Origin: Candidatus Jacksonbacteria bacterium
GTDB lineage: Bacteria; Patescibacteriota; Patescibacteriia; UBA9629; GWA2-43-13
DNA length: 15,201 bases
Reading direction: 5' to 3'
Assembly: GCA_018698735.1 (NCBI GenBank)
Contig: JABIPD010000016.1
Location: forward strand, 1 to 15,201
How positions within the stretch are numbered: the stretch's first letter is position 1; each line of letters opens with the position of its first letter. The notes under the pieces were generated by a model that saw only the letters and a list, made by a program, of their open reading frames with translations, was not told the DNA's origin and searched no databases. Position numbers and translations under genes: made by a program. Shown here piece by piece: positions 1 through 7,894 of this stretch.

Positions 1-363
1 CCTGTCTATCTGCGCGTTTTCCTGCCAAGAAAATTTCAAGATGTCGATATTGTATTGTGGTACAAAGATCCATCGAAAAAAATCGATCGTATGGGGGCTC
101 AATTAATAAATGGTAGATATGATAACTGGCAGTTTAATTTAACTGAGTTTTCGGATCTTGAATCAATCGGAGGCTGGCAAAAATCATACGTTTCGCTTTC
201 TCTTGAAAATGCTGATTTTACCGACAGAGCGTATAGATTTATTCTTTCTGCACCTGGATTAGATAAACAATCTCAAAAATTGGAAATAAAAAAGATTCAA
301 CTTACTTTTTACAGAGAGCCGCTTAGCTGGAGCAAAATAAAAAAATTTCTTCATTTAAACTAA
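1..363 (+). CDS. C-terminal end of an unrecognised protein (5' end outside the window)
   Basis: The frame is open from base 1 to the TAA at 361-363, giving about 120 residues of the C-terminus; the true start lies upstream. The visible part has no membrane segment. Alternating hydrophobic and polar residues with many aromatic positions (for example LWYKDP, DNWQFNLTEF, YVSLSLENADF) suggest a beta-rich, possibly carbohydrate-binding sandwich domain, followed by a basic tail (SWSKIKKFLHLN). I do not recognise the family. It sits one base before a small membrane protein and upstream of the dTDP-rhamnose genes, so a role in envelope polysaccharide or glycoprotein assembly is possible, but that rests on neighbourhood alone. 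A TTG at 55 could be called as a start, but the frame upstream of it is open and reads plausibly as the same protein. Confidence 0.7.
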   Translation, partial: PVYLRVFLPRKFQDVDIVLWYKDPSKKIDRMGAQLINGRYDNWQFNLTEFSDLESIGGWQKSYVSLSLENADFTDRAYRFILSAPGLDKQSQKLEIKKIQLTFYREPLSWSKIKKFLHLN

Positions 364-364
364 T

Positions 365-556
365 ATGATTGTCCGAAACCAAATTAGAATACTCATAAAA
401 GATTTGTTTTTTATCTGGACTGGAATCACTATTATGCTTTTGTTTTTGGAAGATTTTAAATATGGATTTGTAACATACACATTAAATACAAATTATATTA
501 TAATGATTTTTTTCTTTTTAGGAATTGTGCATCTGTTTTTTCAGCAAAAAAGGTGA
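365..556 (+). CDS. Small two-span membrane protein, unknown function
   Basis: A 63-residue ORF begins at an ATG one base after the preceding stop and ends with TGA. It has two hydrophobic stretches, at about residues 12-27 (LFFIWTGITIMLLFLE) and 43-59 (NYIIMIFFFLGIVHLFF), and basic residues at both ends (RNQIRILIK and QQKR). It therefore looks like a small inner-membrane hairpin protein. No conserved motif is recognisable. The tight spacing to the preceding gene suggests co-transcription and perhaps a shared role with it. There is no Shine-Dalgarno sequence; the start context is taatATG, as in most genes here. A chance ORF cannot be excluded because of the short length, but the two clean spans and spacing favour a real gene. 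Confidence 0.55.
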   Translation: MIVRNQIRILIKDLFFIWTGITIMLLFLEDFKYGFVTYTLNTNYIIMIFFFLGIVHLFFQQKR

Positions 557-630
557 AATTAGGCTAGTTTTAGTCTAGAAACTTGTTTTTTTGTTGATTC
601 CATAAAGATTCTCAGGTAAGGTACGGGTAT

Positions 631-1086
631 ATGATTGAGGGCGTTAAAATAAAAAAGCTTAAAAGATTCTCGGATGATAGGGGGTATTTAACCGAAGTAC
701 TCAAGGAAAATGAGGATACGTTTGTTCAAGTAAAACAAACAACCTACACCGAAAGCTACCCGGGAGTTATTAAAGCTTTTCATTGGCATAAAAATCAGAC
801 CGATGTATGGTTTGTTATAAAAGGAGAAGCCCAGGTGGTGATGTATGATAAACGAGAGGGGAGCTCTACAAACGACGAAACTCAGGTTGTGTATGCTGGC
901 GAATCAAACCCTTGTATTATTCTTATACCCAGAGGAGTAGCTCATGGCTATAGAGTTTTGGGCACTGAGAAAGTTGGTTTGCTGTATCACACCGATCAGG
1001 CGTATAATCCCTCAGATCCCGACGAAGAAAGAATTCCACACGACGATTCTTCTATTGGATTTGATTGGGCGACAGAATCGAAATAA
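631..1086 (+). CDS. rmlC: dTDP-4-dehydrorhamnose 3,5-epimerase family protein (RmlC-like cupin)
   Basis: This 151-residue cupin belongs to the RmlC/dTDP-sugar isomerase family, which epimerises dTDP-4-keto-6-deoxyglucose at C3 and C5, the third step of dTDP-L-rhamnose synthesis. Family marks are DDRGYLTEV (15-23), the probable catalytic His51 in KAFHWH, IPRGVAHGY (99-107), LLYHTDQAYNP (117-127) and the C-terminal DDSSIGFDW (138-146). It is shorter than the classical enzyme of about 180 residues. The usual RGLH...GKLVR core is replaced by KAFH...TDVWF, so the lysine next to the active site appears to be missing. rmlB follows after one base and rmlD after that, which supports a role in rhamnose synthesis. 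A weak promoter-like pair (TTGATT at 594-599, 17 bases, TAAGGT at 617-622) ends 8 bases before the ATG. A related 3-epimerase activity is possible. Confidence 0.85.
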   Translation: MIEGVKIKKLKRFSDDRGYLTEVLKENEDTFVQVKQTTYTESYPGVIKAFHWHKNQTDVWFVIKGEAQVVMYDKREGSSTNDETQVVYAGESNPCIILIPRGVAHGYRVLGTEKVGLLYHTDQAYNPSDPDEERIPHDDSSIGFDWATESK

Positions 1087-1087
1087 T

Positions 1088-2107
1088 ATGAAATATTTAA
1101 TTACAGGTGGCGCAGGTTTTATAGGTTCTAATTTTATAAAGTATCTTCTTCAGTATTATCCAGATGCTGAAGTTTTAAATATTGATAAACTTACCTACGC
1201 AGGAAATTTAGATAACCTTAAAACCGTAGAAAATAATTCTCGATATGAGTTTTTAAAGGGAGATATTGCAAACGAAGAGGATGTAGCTAAAGCATTTGCC
1301 TGGCAGCCCGACATTGTGATTAACTTTGCTGCCGAAACTCATGTCGATCGCTCGATTATAGATCCAGCTGCTTTTGTAAAAACAGATGTTATTGGAACTC
1401 ACATGCTTCTCGAAGCATCACGAAAACATGGCGTAAAAAAATATGTTCAAATATCTACAGACGAAGTGTATGGCCATTTACCAGATTTAGAAGGCGAATT
1501 TGTAGAAACAACTCCATTTAACCCGCGAAGTCCTTATTCTGCCTCTAAAGCTGGAGCAGATCATCTTGTACAGAGCTATTTTACAACATACGGGCTTCCG
1601 ACTGTTATAACCCATAGTTGTAATGTATATGGCTATCATCAGCATCCAGAAAAGTTTATGCCGCTGTTTATTACAAATCTTTTGGAGGCAAAGAAGGTTC
1701 CATTGTACGGTGACGGCACCCAGATTAGGGAATATATTTTTGTAGATGAATACTGCCAGGCTCTAGCTGTTATCCTAGAATCTGGCAAAATAGGAGAGTC
1801 TTATAATATTTCTTCTGGGAACAGCCAAATGAATAAAAAGGTTGTAGTGCAGCTGCTTCAACTTCTCGATAAAGATGAATCATCCATTGTGCATGTAGAT
1901 GATCGCCCAGGGCACGATGTAAGATATGCCGTGAATGCAGATAAACTTAAAGGTCTTGGCTGGAATTCTCATATTTCTTTTGAAGAAGGACTTAAGCGAA
2001 CAGTTAATTGGTATACGGAAAATGATTGGTGGTGGAAAAAAATTAAATACGAAGAATCTTTTAAGGATTATTATAAACAACAATACAAAGATAAAGCAGT
2101 TCACTAA
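1088..2107 (+). CDS. rmlB: dTDP-glucose 4,6-dehydratase
   Basis: A 339-residue extended short-chain dehydrogenase that oxidises C4 and dehydrates C5-C6 of dTDP-glucose with bound NAD, the second step of the rhamnose pathway. The NAD motif GGAGFIGS is at 7-14, NFAAETHVDRS at 79-89, the catalytic Thr-Asp-Glu triplet in STDEVYG (T124, D125, E126) and the YxxxK pair at Y150 and K154. The substrate-side segment reads GDGTQIREYIFVDEYC. Length is typical. The ATG at 1088 is chosen over an upstream in-frame start at 944 because the Rossmann motif begins right after it and the longer form would lie inside rmlC. The gene starts one base after the rmlC stop and ends three bases before rmlD, so the three are almost certainly one transcript. 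Confidence 0.96.
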   Translation: MKYLITGGAGFIGSNFIKYLLQYYPDAEVLNIDKLTYAGNLDNLKTVENNSRYEFLKGDIANEEDVAKAFAWQPDIVINFAAETHVDRSIIDPAAFVKTDVIGTHMLLEASRKHGVKKYVQISTDEVYGHLPDLEGEFVETTPFNPRSPYSASKAGADHLVQSYFTTYGLPTVITHSCNVYGYHQHPEKFMPLFITNLLEAKKVPLYGDGTQIREYIFVDEYCQALAVILESGKIGESYNISSGNSQMNKKVVVQLLQLLDKDESSIVHVDDRPGHDVRYAVNADKLKGLGWNSHISFEEGLKRTVNWYTENDWWWKKIKYEESFKDYYKQQYKDKAVH

Positions 2108-2110
2108 TAT

Positions 2111-2977
2111 ATGAATGTAGCTATTCTAGGAGCAAAGGGAATGCTTGGTATGGATCTTACAAAAGTGCTCGATCAACACAAAGTAAGCGTTCTTGATATT
2201 GGCCATGGAGATATTACGAAACCAAAACAGCTAAGAGAGATATTAACGGCATTTGCTCCTCAGGTAGTTGTGAATTGCGCGGCATTTACAAATGTAGATG
2301 ACTGTGAAGAGAAAGAATCGCTTGCTAATCAGGTAAATGGATATGCTGTTGGCGATGTTGCCGAAATATGTAAAGATATATCCGCAGCATTTGTTCATGT
2401 TTCTACAGACTATGTGTTCGATGGCTCTCAAGAAGGTGGGTACTACGAGGATGATAAACCTAATCCAATAAATGCATACGGTAGATCAAAACTTATAGCA
2501 GAACAATTATTACAAGGTAAAGAGGTGGAAGGACGAAAGATTGATACAGAGGGACTCAGGTGGTATGTTGTTCGGCTTTGTTGGTTGTACGGAGAACATG
2601 GGGGCAATTTTGCAGACACTATGGTTGAGTATATGAATCGAAATAAAGAGGTCCGTGTTGTATCTGATCAATGGGGAAAGCCAACCTGGACACTCGATGC
2701 CGCTAGGCAATTAAAGCTTATTATTGAAACACTCCCAAACTCAGGAGTTTATCATGTTTCGAATGAAGGCTCATGCAGTCGATACGAATGGATAATAAAA
2801 ATAAAAGAAATTTTAAATAAAGAAGAAGTCTCAGTGCTGTCGGCTCTGACATCAGAATTCAAAACAAAAGCGAAGCGTCCGAAACATTCCGCTCTTATGA
2901 ACACCAAACTCCCTCCAATGAGACATTGGGAGATAGCACTTGAGAATTATTTATCACCAGATGACACAATGCTATGA
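2111..2977 (+). CDS. rmlD: dTDP-4-dehydrorhamnose reductase
   Basis: A 288-residue reductase that makes dTDP-L-rhamnose from the 4-keto sugar using NAD(P)H, the last step of the pathway. Visible motifs are the nucleotide-binding GAKGMLG (7-13), NCAAFTNVDDCE (55-66), STDYVFDG (98-105) and the catalytic YGRSK with Y123 and K127. The length fits the family. It begins three bases after rmlB and ends with TGA at 2975-2977. A gap of 110 bases follows before rmlA, with visibly more G and C around 3009-3050 than its surroundings and no recognisable gene; it may hold a terminator or promoter but no clear consensus was found. The start has no Shine-Dalgarno sequence (aatatATG). Confidence 0.95.
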   Translation: MNVAILGAKGMLGMDLTKVLDQHKVSVLDIGHGDITKPKQLREILTAFAPQVVVNCAAFTNVDDCEEKESLANQVNGYAVGDVAEICKDISAAFVHVSTDYVFDGSQEGGYYEDDKPNPINAYGRSKLIAEQLLQGKEVEGRKIDTEGLRWYVVRLCWLYGEHGGNFADTMVEYMNRNKEVRVVSDQWGKPTWTLDAARQLKLIIETLPNSGVYHVSNEGSCSRYEWIIKIKEILNKEEVSVLSALTSEFKTKAKRPKHSALMNTKLPPMRHWEIALENYLSPDDTML

Positions 2978-3087
2978 CCCCATCACTCCATCTGAAATAG
3001 TACATTTCGGACGGGGCGAGAGGTGTATCTGATCCTCGTTGTGGATTGGCCGCAATTAATTTGAAAACAGTTTAAATAGCAAAAGAT

Positions 3088-3828
3088 ATGAAAGGAATTA
3101 TATTAGCCGGCGGAACCGGTAGTAGGCTCAGACCGCTCACCAAGGTAACGAACAAACATTTATTGCCTGTCTATAATAAACCAATGATACATTATCCTCT
3201 TGGTATTTTGGTGTACGCTGGCATTACGGAAGTAATGGTAGTATCCGGCAAAGGCCATGCAGGTCATTTTTTGGAACTTTTAGGTTCTGGTAAAGACATG
3301 GGAGTTAATTTGTCATACGAAGTGCAAGAAGAAGCTGGCGGGATTGCACAGGCTCTCGGGCTAACACAGAATTTTGCACAAGACGACGATGTTGCTGTTA
3401 TTTTAGGAGACAATATTTTTACAGACAGAGAAGCTGTAAAAAGTGCAGTATCTGAATTTAAGGGCGGCGGCCATATATTTTTGAAAGAGGTCCCAGATCC
3501 TTCCAGATTTGGCGTTCCAACGCTAGAAGGTGAGACTGTTGTAAAAATAGACGAAAAACCAGAAGATCCTGCAACCTCATTTGCAGTAACTGGATTGTAC
3601 CTTTACGACAAAGATGTGTATTCGGTTGTGAAAAATTTAAAACCCTCAGATAGAGGGGAACTTGAAATTACCGATGTTAATAATGAATACATAAAAAAAG
3701 GATCGCTTCGTTCAACGATACTTCAGGGCGACTGGACAGATGCTGGGACGTTTGAGTCTCTATTGAGAGCGAATATTCTTGCTGCTCGCTCAGAAAACGA
3801 GCTAGACGAATCATTACTGTCTAAATAA
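3088..3828 (+). CDS. rmlA: Glucose-1-phosphate thymidylyltransferase, short form
   Basis: A 246-residue nucleotidyltransferase that joins glucose-1-phosphate and dTTP to make dTDP-glucose, the first step of rhamnose synthesis. The signature LAGGTGSRLRPLT spans 6-18, followed by NKHLLPVYNKPMI (22-34), GGIAQAL (84-90), the metal-binding D108 in LGDN, DPSRFGV (137-143), EKP (156-158), RGELEITDVN (189-198) and WTDAGT (216-221). It stops about 26 residues after the last motif, whereas classical RmlA is about 290 residues, so it lacks most of the C-terminal helices that help build the allosteric dTDP-rhamnose site; feedback control may differ. It is in the same direction as rmlCBD but 110 bases away, and ends 7 bases from the convergent PEGA gene with no obvious terminator between. 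Confidence 0.92.
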   Translation: MKGIILAGGTGSRLRPLTKVTNKHLLPVYNKPMIHYPLGILVYAGITEVMVVSGKGHAGHFLELLGSGKDMGVNLSYEVQEEAGGIAQALGLTQNFAQDDDVAVILGDNIFTDREAVKSAVSEFKGGGHIFLKEVPDPSRFGVPTLEGETVVKIDEKPEDPATSFAVTGLYLYDKDVYSVVKNLKPSDRGELEITDVNNEYIKKGSLRSTILQGDWTDAGTFESLLRANILAARSENELDESLLSK

Positions 3829-3835
3829 GGTTTGA

Positions 3836-5296
3836 TTATTCCTCCTCAAAAATAGAAAACCGAACAGCCCCAGGGTGTCCGCCATCCTGAACGGTTACAT
3901 AAAGAAAACTGCCATTTGTGAGTGGTTCAAGTGGTGTTATTTTTTTTCCTCTTTCGATTATACGATGACTCAAAGGTTCTGTGTGTAAATCTGCTTCAAC
4001 CACATCTATCGCATACGGAGTGGTAACAAGAATGTGCCAATCTCCTGGCATCCATCGTAATGAAGTAGCCTTGCTATCTGCTTTGATGAGTGTGACTGGT
4101 GGAACAAAAGTATCAAATCCAAGATCAGCAAACCATAAGTTGTTATTAGAAAGATATACGGCTTTTGTGAAATCTCCGTTCCAGGTTAATAGCTGTATGT
4201 TATCAGCCTGAAACACAAAAACTGAGTCACTGGGCTCGTCTGTTTTTGGTTCCTCTCGTAACATTAAATACCAGCGTTTTTGCTGAGGAATATAAACAGA
4301 AACATATGTTTTAGTAACATGGAGTTCGCTTGTAGCGGTAAAGACAGGCAAGTCTCTTATCACTTCTGGTTCCTCGTCTATATTTTTTAAATTAAATCTT
4401 ACAAGATACCAACCTTCAGGGTCTGCTGCTGGGACAATTTTTTTAGGTGGGTATTGTTTTAGAAATTCAGATACAAGAACTGGAATAAATAAATCATTGC
4501 CTCTAATGCTGAGGTTTTTTTGAAAAATTGCATCTGATATAATTTCTTCCTTTTCTTCAAGTACAATATTTAATTTCCAGAGCGTGTTTTTATCTGCTGC
4601 CAAAATAATATTGTCGTCAGTAGGGTGCCATTCATATCGATCGGCGATGAATTTAAATTTCTGTAGTAATGAGATTTTTTCGTTATTTCTTTCTGGGGTT
4701 AGGACGTATACAGATGTAGAGGTATGAAGGAGAATTTTTTTGTCATTATTAGACCAAGTAAGATTTTCGATTTTTTCTTTCTCGGGAAGAATTAAAAATG
4801 GTTCCTCGTGTGTTTGCGGTTTGTCCTTATCTGAAAGATCTATAAGAAATAATTGCTGAGTGTTTTTAACAGAGGTGATTTTTGCTGCTAATAGGGAATG
4901 AGGACTTATAAATAATTCCTCATCTGAAGACGCTATTGTTTGTTCTTGGACTATACTTGGAAAAAGCTGGATGTTTTCTGCGAAGGTCGTCATTCGAGCA
5001 CCAATGAAAATAGTTTTTTCCCATGGAATATATTCTTGAGTCGATATTTTTACGGTGTGGGTTCCTGGAATAAGCCTAGAAATAACAGAGGGTGTTTTTT
5101 CTTTGTGTATTTTGCCGTCGATTTCTATAATAGAGTCTTTAGGAAGCGATCGAAGAACTAAGGTGCCGGTCTCCTTAAAACTAAAAGAAGCTATGTCAAA
5201 TCTATATCCTGACGAATACAAAAGAATCGTTGGTGCAGCAACTAAAAATATGAGCGTAAATATGGTAAGAAGTACTCTTCGAGTAGATAAATTCAT
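3836..5296 (-). CDS. Membrane-anchored PEGA-domain protein with beta-propeller-like region
   Basis: A 486-residue protein with an N-terminal membrane anchor at about residues 8-27 and a PEGA-type domain at about 44-110: GTLVLRSLPKDSIIEIDGK, then TPSVI, PGTHTVKIS and EYIPWEK, the usual PEGA beta-strand pattern. The remaining 370 or so residues contain repeated short segments with Trp and Asp (LTWSNNDKKILLHTS, YEWHPTDDNIILAAD, LTWNGDFTKAVYLSNNNLW, LRWMPGDWHILVTT) typical of TolB or WD40-like beta-propellers. It is therefore probably an extracytoplasmic binding protein; ligand unknown. Family knowledge says PEGA domains occur on surface proteins; the rest is inference. It is convergent with rmlA and divergent from murA, with 48 bases to the murA start. 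Confidence 0.8.
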   Translation of the reverse strand: MNLSTRRVLLTIFTLIFLVAAPTILLYSSGYRFDIASFSFKETGTLVLRSLPKDSIIEIDGKIHKEKTPSVISRLIPGTHTVKISTQEYIPWEKTIFIGARMTTFAENIQLFPSIVQEQTIASSDEELFISPHSLLAAKITSVKNTQQLFLIDLSDKDKPQTHEEPFLILPEKEKIENLTWSNNDKKILLHTSTSVYVLTPERNNEKISLLQKFKFIADRYEWHPTDDNIILAADKNTLWKLNIVLEEKEEIISDAIFQKNLSIRGNDLFIPVLVSEFLKQYPPKKIVPAADPEGWYLVRFNLKNIDEEPEVIRDLPVFTATSELHVTKTYVSVYIPQQKRWYLMLREEPKTDEPSDSVFVFQADNIQLLTWNGDFTKAVYLSNNNLWFADLGFDTFVPPVTLIKADSKATSLRWMPGDWHILVTTPYAIDVVEADLHTEPLSHRIIERGKKITPLEPLTNGSFLYVTVQDGGHPGAVRFSIFEEE

Positions 5297-5308
5297 AATT
5301 TTTTATGC

Positions 5309-5337
5309 GTGACAAATATTTTTTTTTCGGGTAGTAT
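5309..5337 (+). promoter_or_regulatory. Sigma70-type promoter of murA, apparently leaderless
   Basis: GTGACA at 5309-5314, a 17-base spacer and TAGTAT at 5332-5337 match the housekeeping consensus at 5 of 6 and 4 of 6 positions. Only 7 bases separate the -10 box from the murA ATG at 5345, so transcription would start at or next to the A of the start codon. On the other strand the same patch reads TATACT (5333-5338), a good -10 box for the divergent PEGA gene, although no matching -35 was found for it. Confidence 0.55.
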
Positions 5338-5344
5338 AGATTGT

Positions 5345-6628
5345 ATGAATACCGAATTTACTATCCAGGGAGGCACCAGATTGAATGGTGAAATTTTTAT
5401 TCCTGGCAATAAAAACGCCACAACGCCGCTTCTTGCGGCTAGTCTTTTGATCCAAGATACTGTTGTTCTAGACAATGTTCCAAGAATAGCAGACGTTCAA
5501 AATATGATTCGTTTGCTACAAACAATGCATGTAAAGATTGATTGGACTGCAGAAAATCAACTGACTATTAATACCACAGATGCAGATATTACGCAACTGG
5601 ATGAGGACCTTGTCAAGAGTATGCGTTCGTCAGTGTTATTTTTAGGGCCGTTGCTGTCTCGGTTTCATTCTGTAACACTTCCAGAGCCAGGTGGTTGTAC
5701 ATTAGGGAACAGACCACTGGGTACCCATTATGTCGCTTTGCAACAGCTTGGAGCAGCGGTGAATGTTAAAAAAACATGTGTTGAAATATCTGCTAAAAAA
5801 CTTAAAGCGTCTGAAATTATTCTACCAGAATTTTCTGTAACTGCCACAGAAAATGCCATTATGGCGGCCGTGCTTCTTTCTGGCAAAACAATCATAAAAG
5901 GAGCAGCAATCGAACCTCATGTCCAGGAGCTTATATCATTCTTAAACGATGCTGGCGCAAAGATCGAATTAAAACCACAACATAGAATAGAAATAACCGG
6001 AGTTAAAAAGTTGCATTCAGTTTCTCACCGAATAGCGGGTGACCCAAACGAATTTGCAGCGCTTGCTGTTTTGGGGGCTCTTGCTGCAGACAAAATCGTT
6101 ATTCATGGTGTTCGTCCAGATCACAACGAAATGGTTATGTTAAAATTAGCAGACATCGGAGTTAATTTTACCGTCTCACAGCCTAATAAAAATAACGAGG
6201 TTTCTGTTACTATCACAAAATCTTCAAAAAAATATAAAGCAGTAGATATCCAGGCCCTGCCATTTCCAGGGTTTCCAACAGATGCTCAGTCACCATTTAC
6301 TGTACTTGCAACTCAAGCAGAAGGCACGTCACTTATCCATGATCCACTGTATGAAAGCCGTTTAATTCATGTTCCAGATCTTATAAAAATGGGGGCAGAG
6401 GCAACGGTGTGCGATCCTCACCGTGTTATGATTACTGGACCAACTCCACTAGTCGGACAAAATATAAAAAGCTTTAATATTAGAGCAGGCGCTACGCTAA
6501 TGATTGCTGGTATTATTGCAAAAGGAGAAACAGTCATTTGCGATGGCGATATTATAGATAGAGGATATCAAGAACTTGACCAGCGGCTAAATGCTCTTGG
6601 TGCTAAGATTTCGAGAGAAGAATCATAA
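5345..6628 (+). CDS. murA: UDP-N-acetylglucosamine 1-carboxyvinyltransferase
   Basis: A 427-residue enolpyruvyl transferase that adds phosphoenolpyruvate to UDP-GlcNAc, the first committed step of peptidoglycan synthesis, in the cytoplasm. Key marks are GNKN (21-24, with the substrate-binding lysine and asparagine at K23 and N24), the catalytic C118 in PGGCTLGNRP, the loop FPGFPTDAQSPF, and the C-terminal RAGATLMIAG. The cysteine means the enzyme should be sensitive to fosfomycin, unlike Asp variants. A GTG at 5309 would add 12 residues, but it forms the -35 box of the promoter and the ATG at 5345 aligns with the family N-terminus, so ATG is preferred. The S41 protease starts 6 bases after the stop, suggesting an envelope operon. 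Confidence 0.95.
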   Translation: MNTEFTIQGGTRLNGEIFIPGNKNATTPLLAASLLIQDTVVLDNVPRIADVQNMIRLLQTMHVKIDWTAENQLTINTTDADITQLDEDLVKSMRSSVLFLGPLLSRFHSVTLPEPGGCTLGNRPLGTHYVALQQLGAAVNVKKTCVEISAKKLKASEIILPEFSVTATENAIMAAVLLSGKTIIKGAAIEPHVQELISFLNDAGAKIELKPQHRIEITGVKKLHSVSHRIAGDPNEFAALAVLGALAADKIVIHGVRPDHNEMVMLKLADIGVNFTVSQPNKNNEVSVTITKSSKKYKAVDIQALPFPGFPTDAQSPFTVLATQAEGTSLIHDPLYESRLIHVPDLIKMGAEATVCDPHRVMITGPTPLVGQNIKSFNIRAGATLMIAGIIAKGETVICDGDIIDRGYQELDQRLNALGAKISREES

Positions 6629-6634
6629 AAATAT

Positions 6635-7876
6635 ATGCAAGAAACAAAATCATACAAACGATTCATTGTTCCAGTAGTAGTAGGCATCATTATTTTTTTA
6701 TTTGGATACGCAATAGGTCAAGACACAAGCGAAATCTCTGGTCAGGAAAATCAGCCTCCTCGGGAAGTTTCGGGACTGTTTTCCTCCTCTCCAGATTTTA
6801 TTAATCAAACCATAGATTTTCAGTTATTTTGGGATGTTTGGAAAACCGTAAAAGAAGAATATATAGAAGAAACTATTTCAGACGAAGATTTATTTTACGG
6901 CGCTGTTTCTGGACTTGTGCAGTCACTCGACGATCCATATTCTGTTCATTTCGACCCAGATCTTACCAATGAGTTTAATAGAGATCTAGAAGGGGTATTT
7001 GAAGGCGTTGGAATGGAAATAAGTATTAAAAAAGATAGGCTTACTATAGTAGCTCCATTACCTGGAACCCCAGCAGAGCAAGCAGGCCTACGACCTGGTG
7101 ATATTGTTTTGCAAATAGATGGGCAAGATACCTTCGACCTTCGTTTAGATGAGGCGGTTAGACTTATTCGTGGTCCTAAAGGATCTACTGTAGTATTGAA
7201 TGTGTTTTCTGTCGGCGATGAAGAGGCAAGAGACGTCTCTGTAAACAGAGCTACTATCCAAGTTCCTAGTATAACCTGGAACACGCCCGAAGAAGAACCA
7301 GGGATTATTCATCTCGAAATACACCAGTTTAATGAAAAGGTTGTTCCAGAAATTAGAAAATCACTTTCCGAAATACCAAAAGAATCTATTAAAGGAATAG
7401 TTCTAGATTTAAGAAATAATCCTGGTGGGTTTTTAGAAACCGCAGTAGAGGTTTCTAGTTTATGGGTCGAAGATGTTCTTATTGTAGAGCAGAAAGCTCG
7501 AAATGGATTCTCTCAAAAGCATAATGCTCATGGTACTGCATATTTTAAAGATATTCCTACGGTAGTTCTTATCAATCAAGGAAGTGCCTCTGCATCAGAA
7601 ATAGTCGCTGGTGCGCTTCAGGATTATAATAAAGCAACTGTCATTGGAATGAAAAGCTTTGGGAAAGGTTCAGTTCAAGACTATCAAATATTATCCGATT
7701 CATCTTCCTTAAAACTTACGGTAGCAAAGTGGTTTACTCCTAATGGAAGATCTATAAACGAGGAAGGAATAGATCCAGACAAAGAAATAGAAAGAACTCC
7801 TGAAGATTATGATGAAGATAAAGACCCGCAATTCGACGCATCAATTGAAATGCTTAAAGAATTATTTCTGGAATAA
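6635..7876 (+). CDS. S41-family C-terminal processing peptidase (CtpA/Prc type)
   Basis: A 413-residue serine protease tethered to the membrane by an N-terminal segment at about residues 10-28 (FIVPVVVGIIIFLFGYAIG). A linker and helical region follow, then a PDZ domain at about 120-195 (FEGVGMEIS, PGTPAEQAGLRPGDIVLQIDG, AVRLIRGPKGS), and the S41 catalytic core. The Ser-Lys dyad is most likely S319 in NQGSASASEI and K344 in SFGKGSVQ, 25 residues apart as in Prc and plant CtpA. LDLRNNPGG (257-265) is the typical core strand. Such proteases trim or degrade extracytoplasmic proteins, often cell-wall enzymes, which fits its position 6 bases after murA. rplI follows 18 bases later. No Shine-Dalgarno sequence; context aatatATG. 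Confidence 0.93.
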   Translation: MQETKSYKRFIVPVVVGIIIFLFGYAIGQDTSEISGQENQPPREVSGLFSSSPDFINQTIDFQLFWDVWKTVKEEYIEETISDEDLFYGAVSGLVQSLDDPYSVHFDPDLTNEFNRDLEGVFEGVGMEISIKKDRLTIVAPLPGTPAEQAGLRPGDIVLQIDGQDTFDLRLDEAVRLIRGPKGSTVVLNVFSVGDEEARDVSVNRATIQVPSITWNTPEEEPGIIHLEIHQFNEKVVPEIRKSLSEIPKESIKGIVLDLRNNPGGFLETAVEVSSLWVEDVLIVEQKARNGFSQKHNAHGTAYFKDIPTVVLINQGSASASEIVAGALQDYNKATVIGMKSFGKGSVQDYQILSDSSSLKLTVAKWFTPNGRSINEEGIDPDKEIERTPEDYDEDKDPQFDASIEMLKELFLE

Positions 7877-7894
7877 TTATATACCACCCGCTCT

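Noticed and set aside
944..1087. Upstream extension of rmlB by 48 codons
   Set aside because: It lies inside rmlC in another frame and the Rossmann motif of RmlB starts at residue 7 from the ATG at 1088.
6946..7284. 112-residue ORF on the - strand inside the S41 protease gene
   Set aside because: Antisense shadow of a well-conserved protease coding region; no start context or motif supports it.
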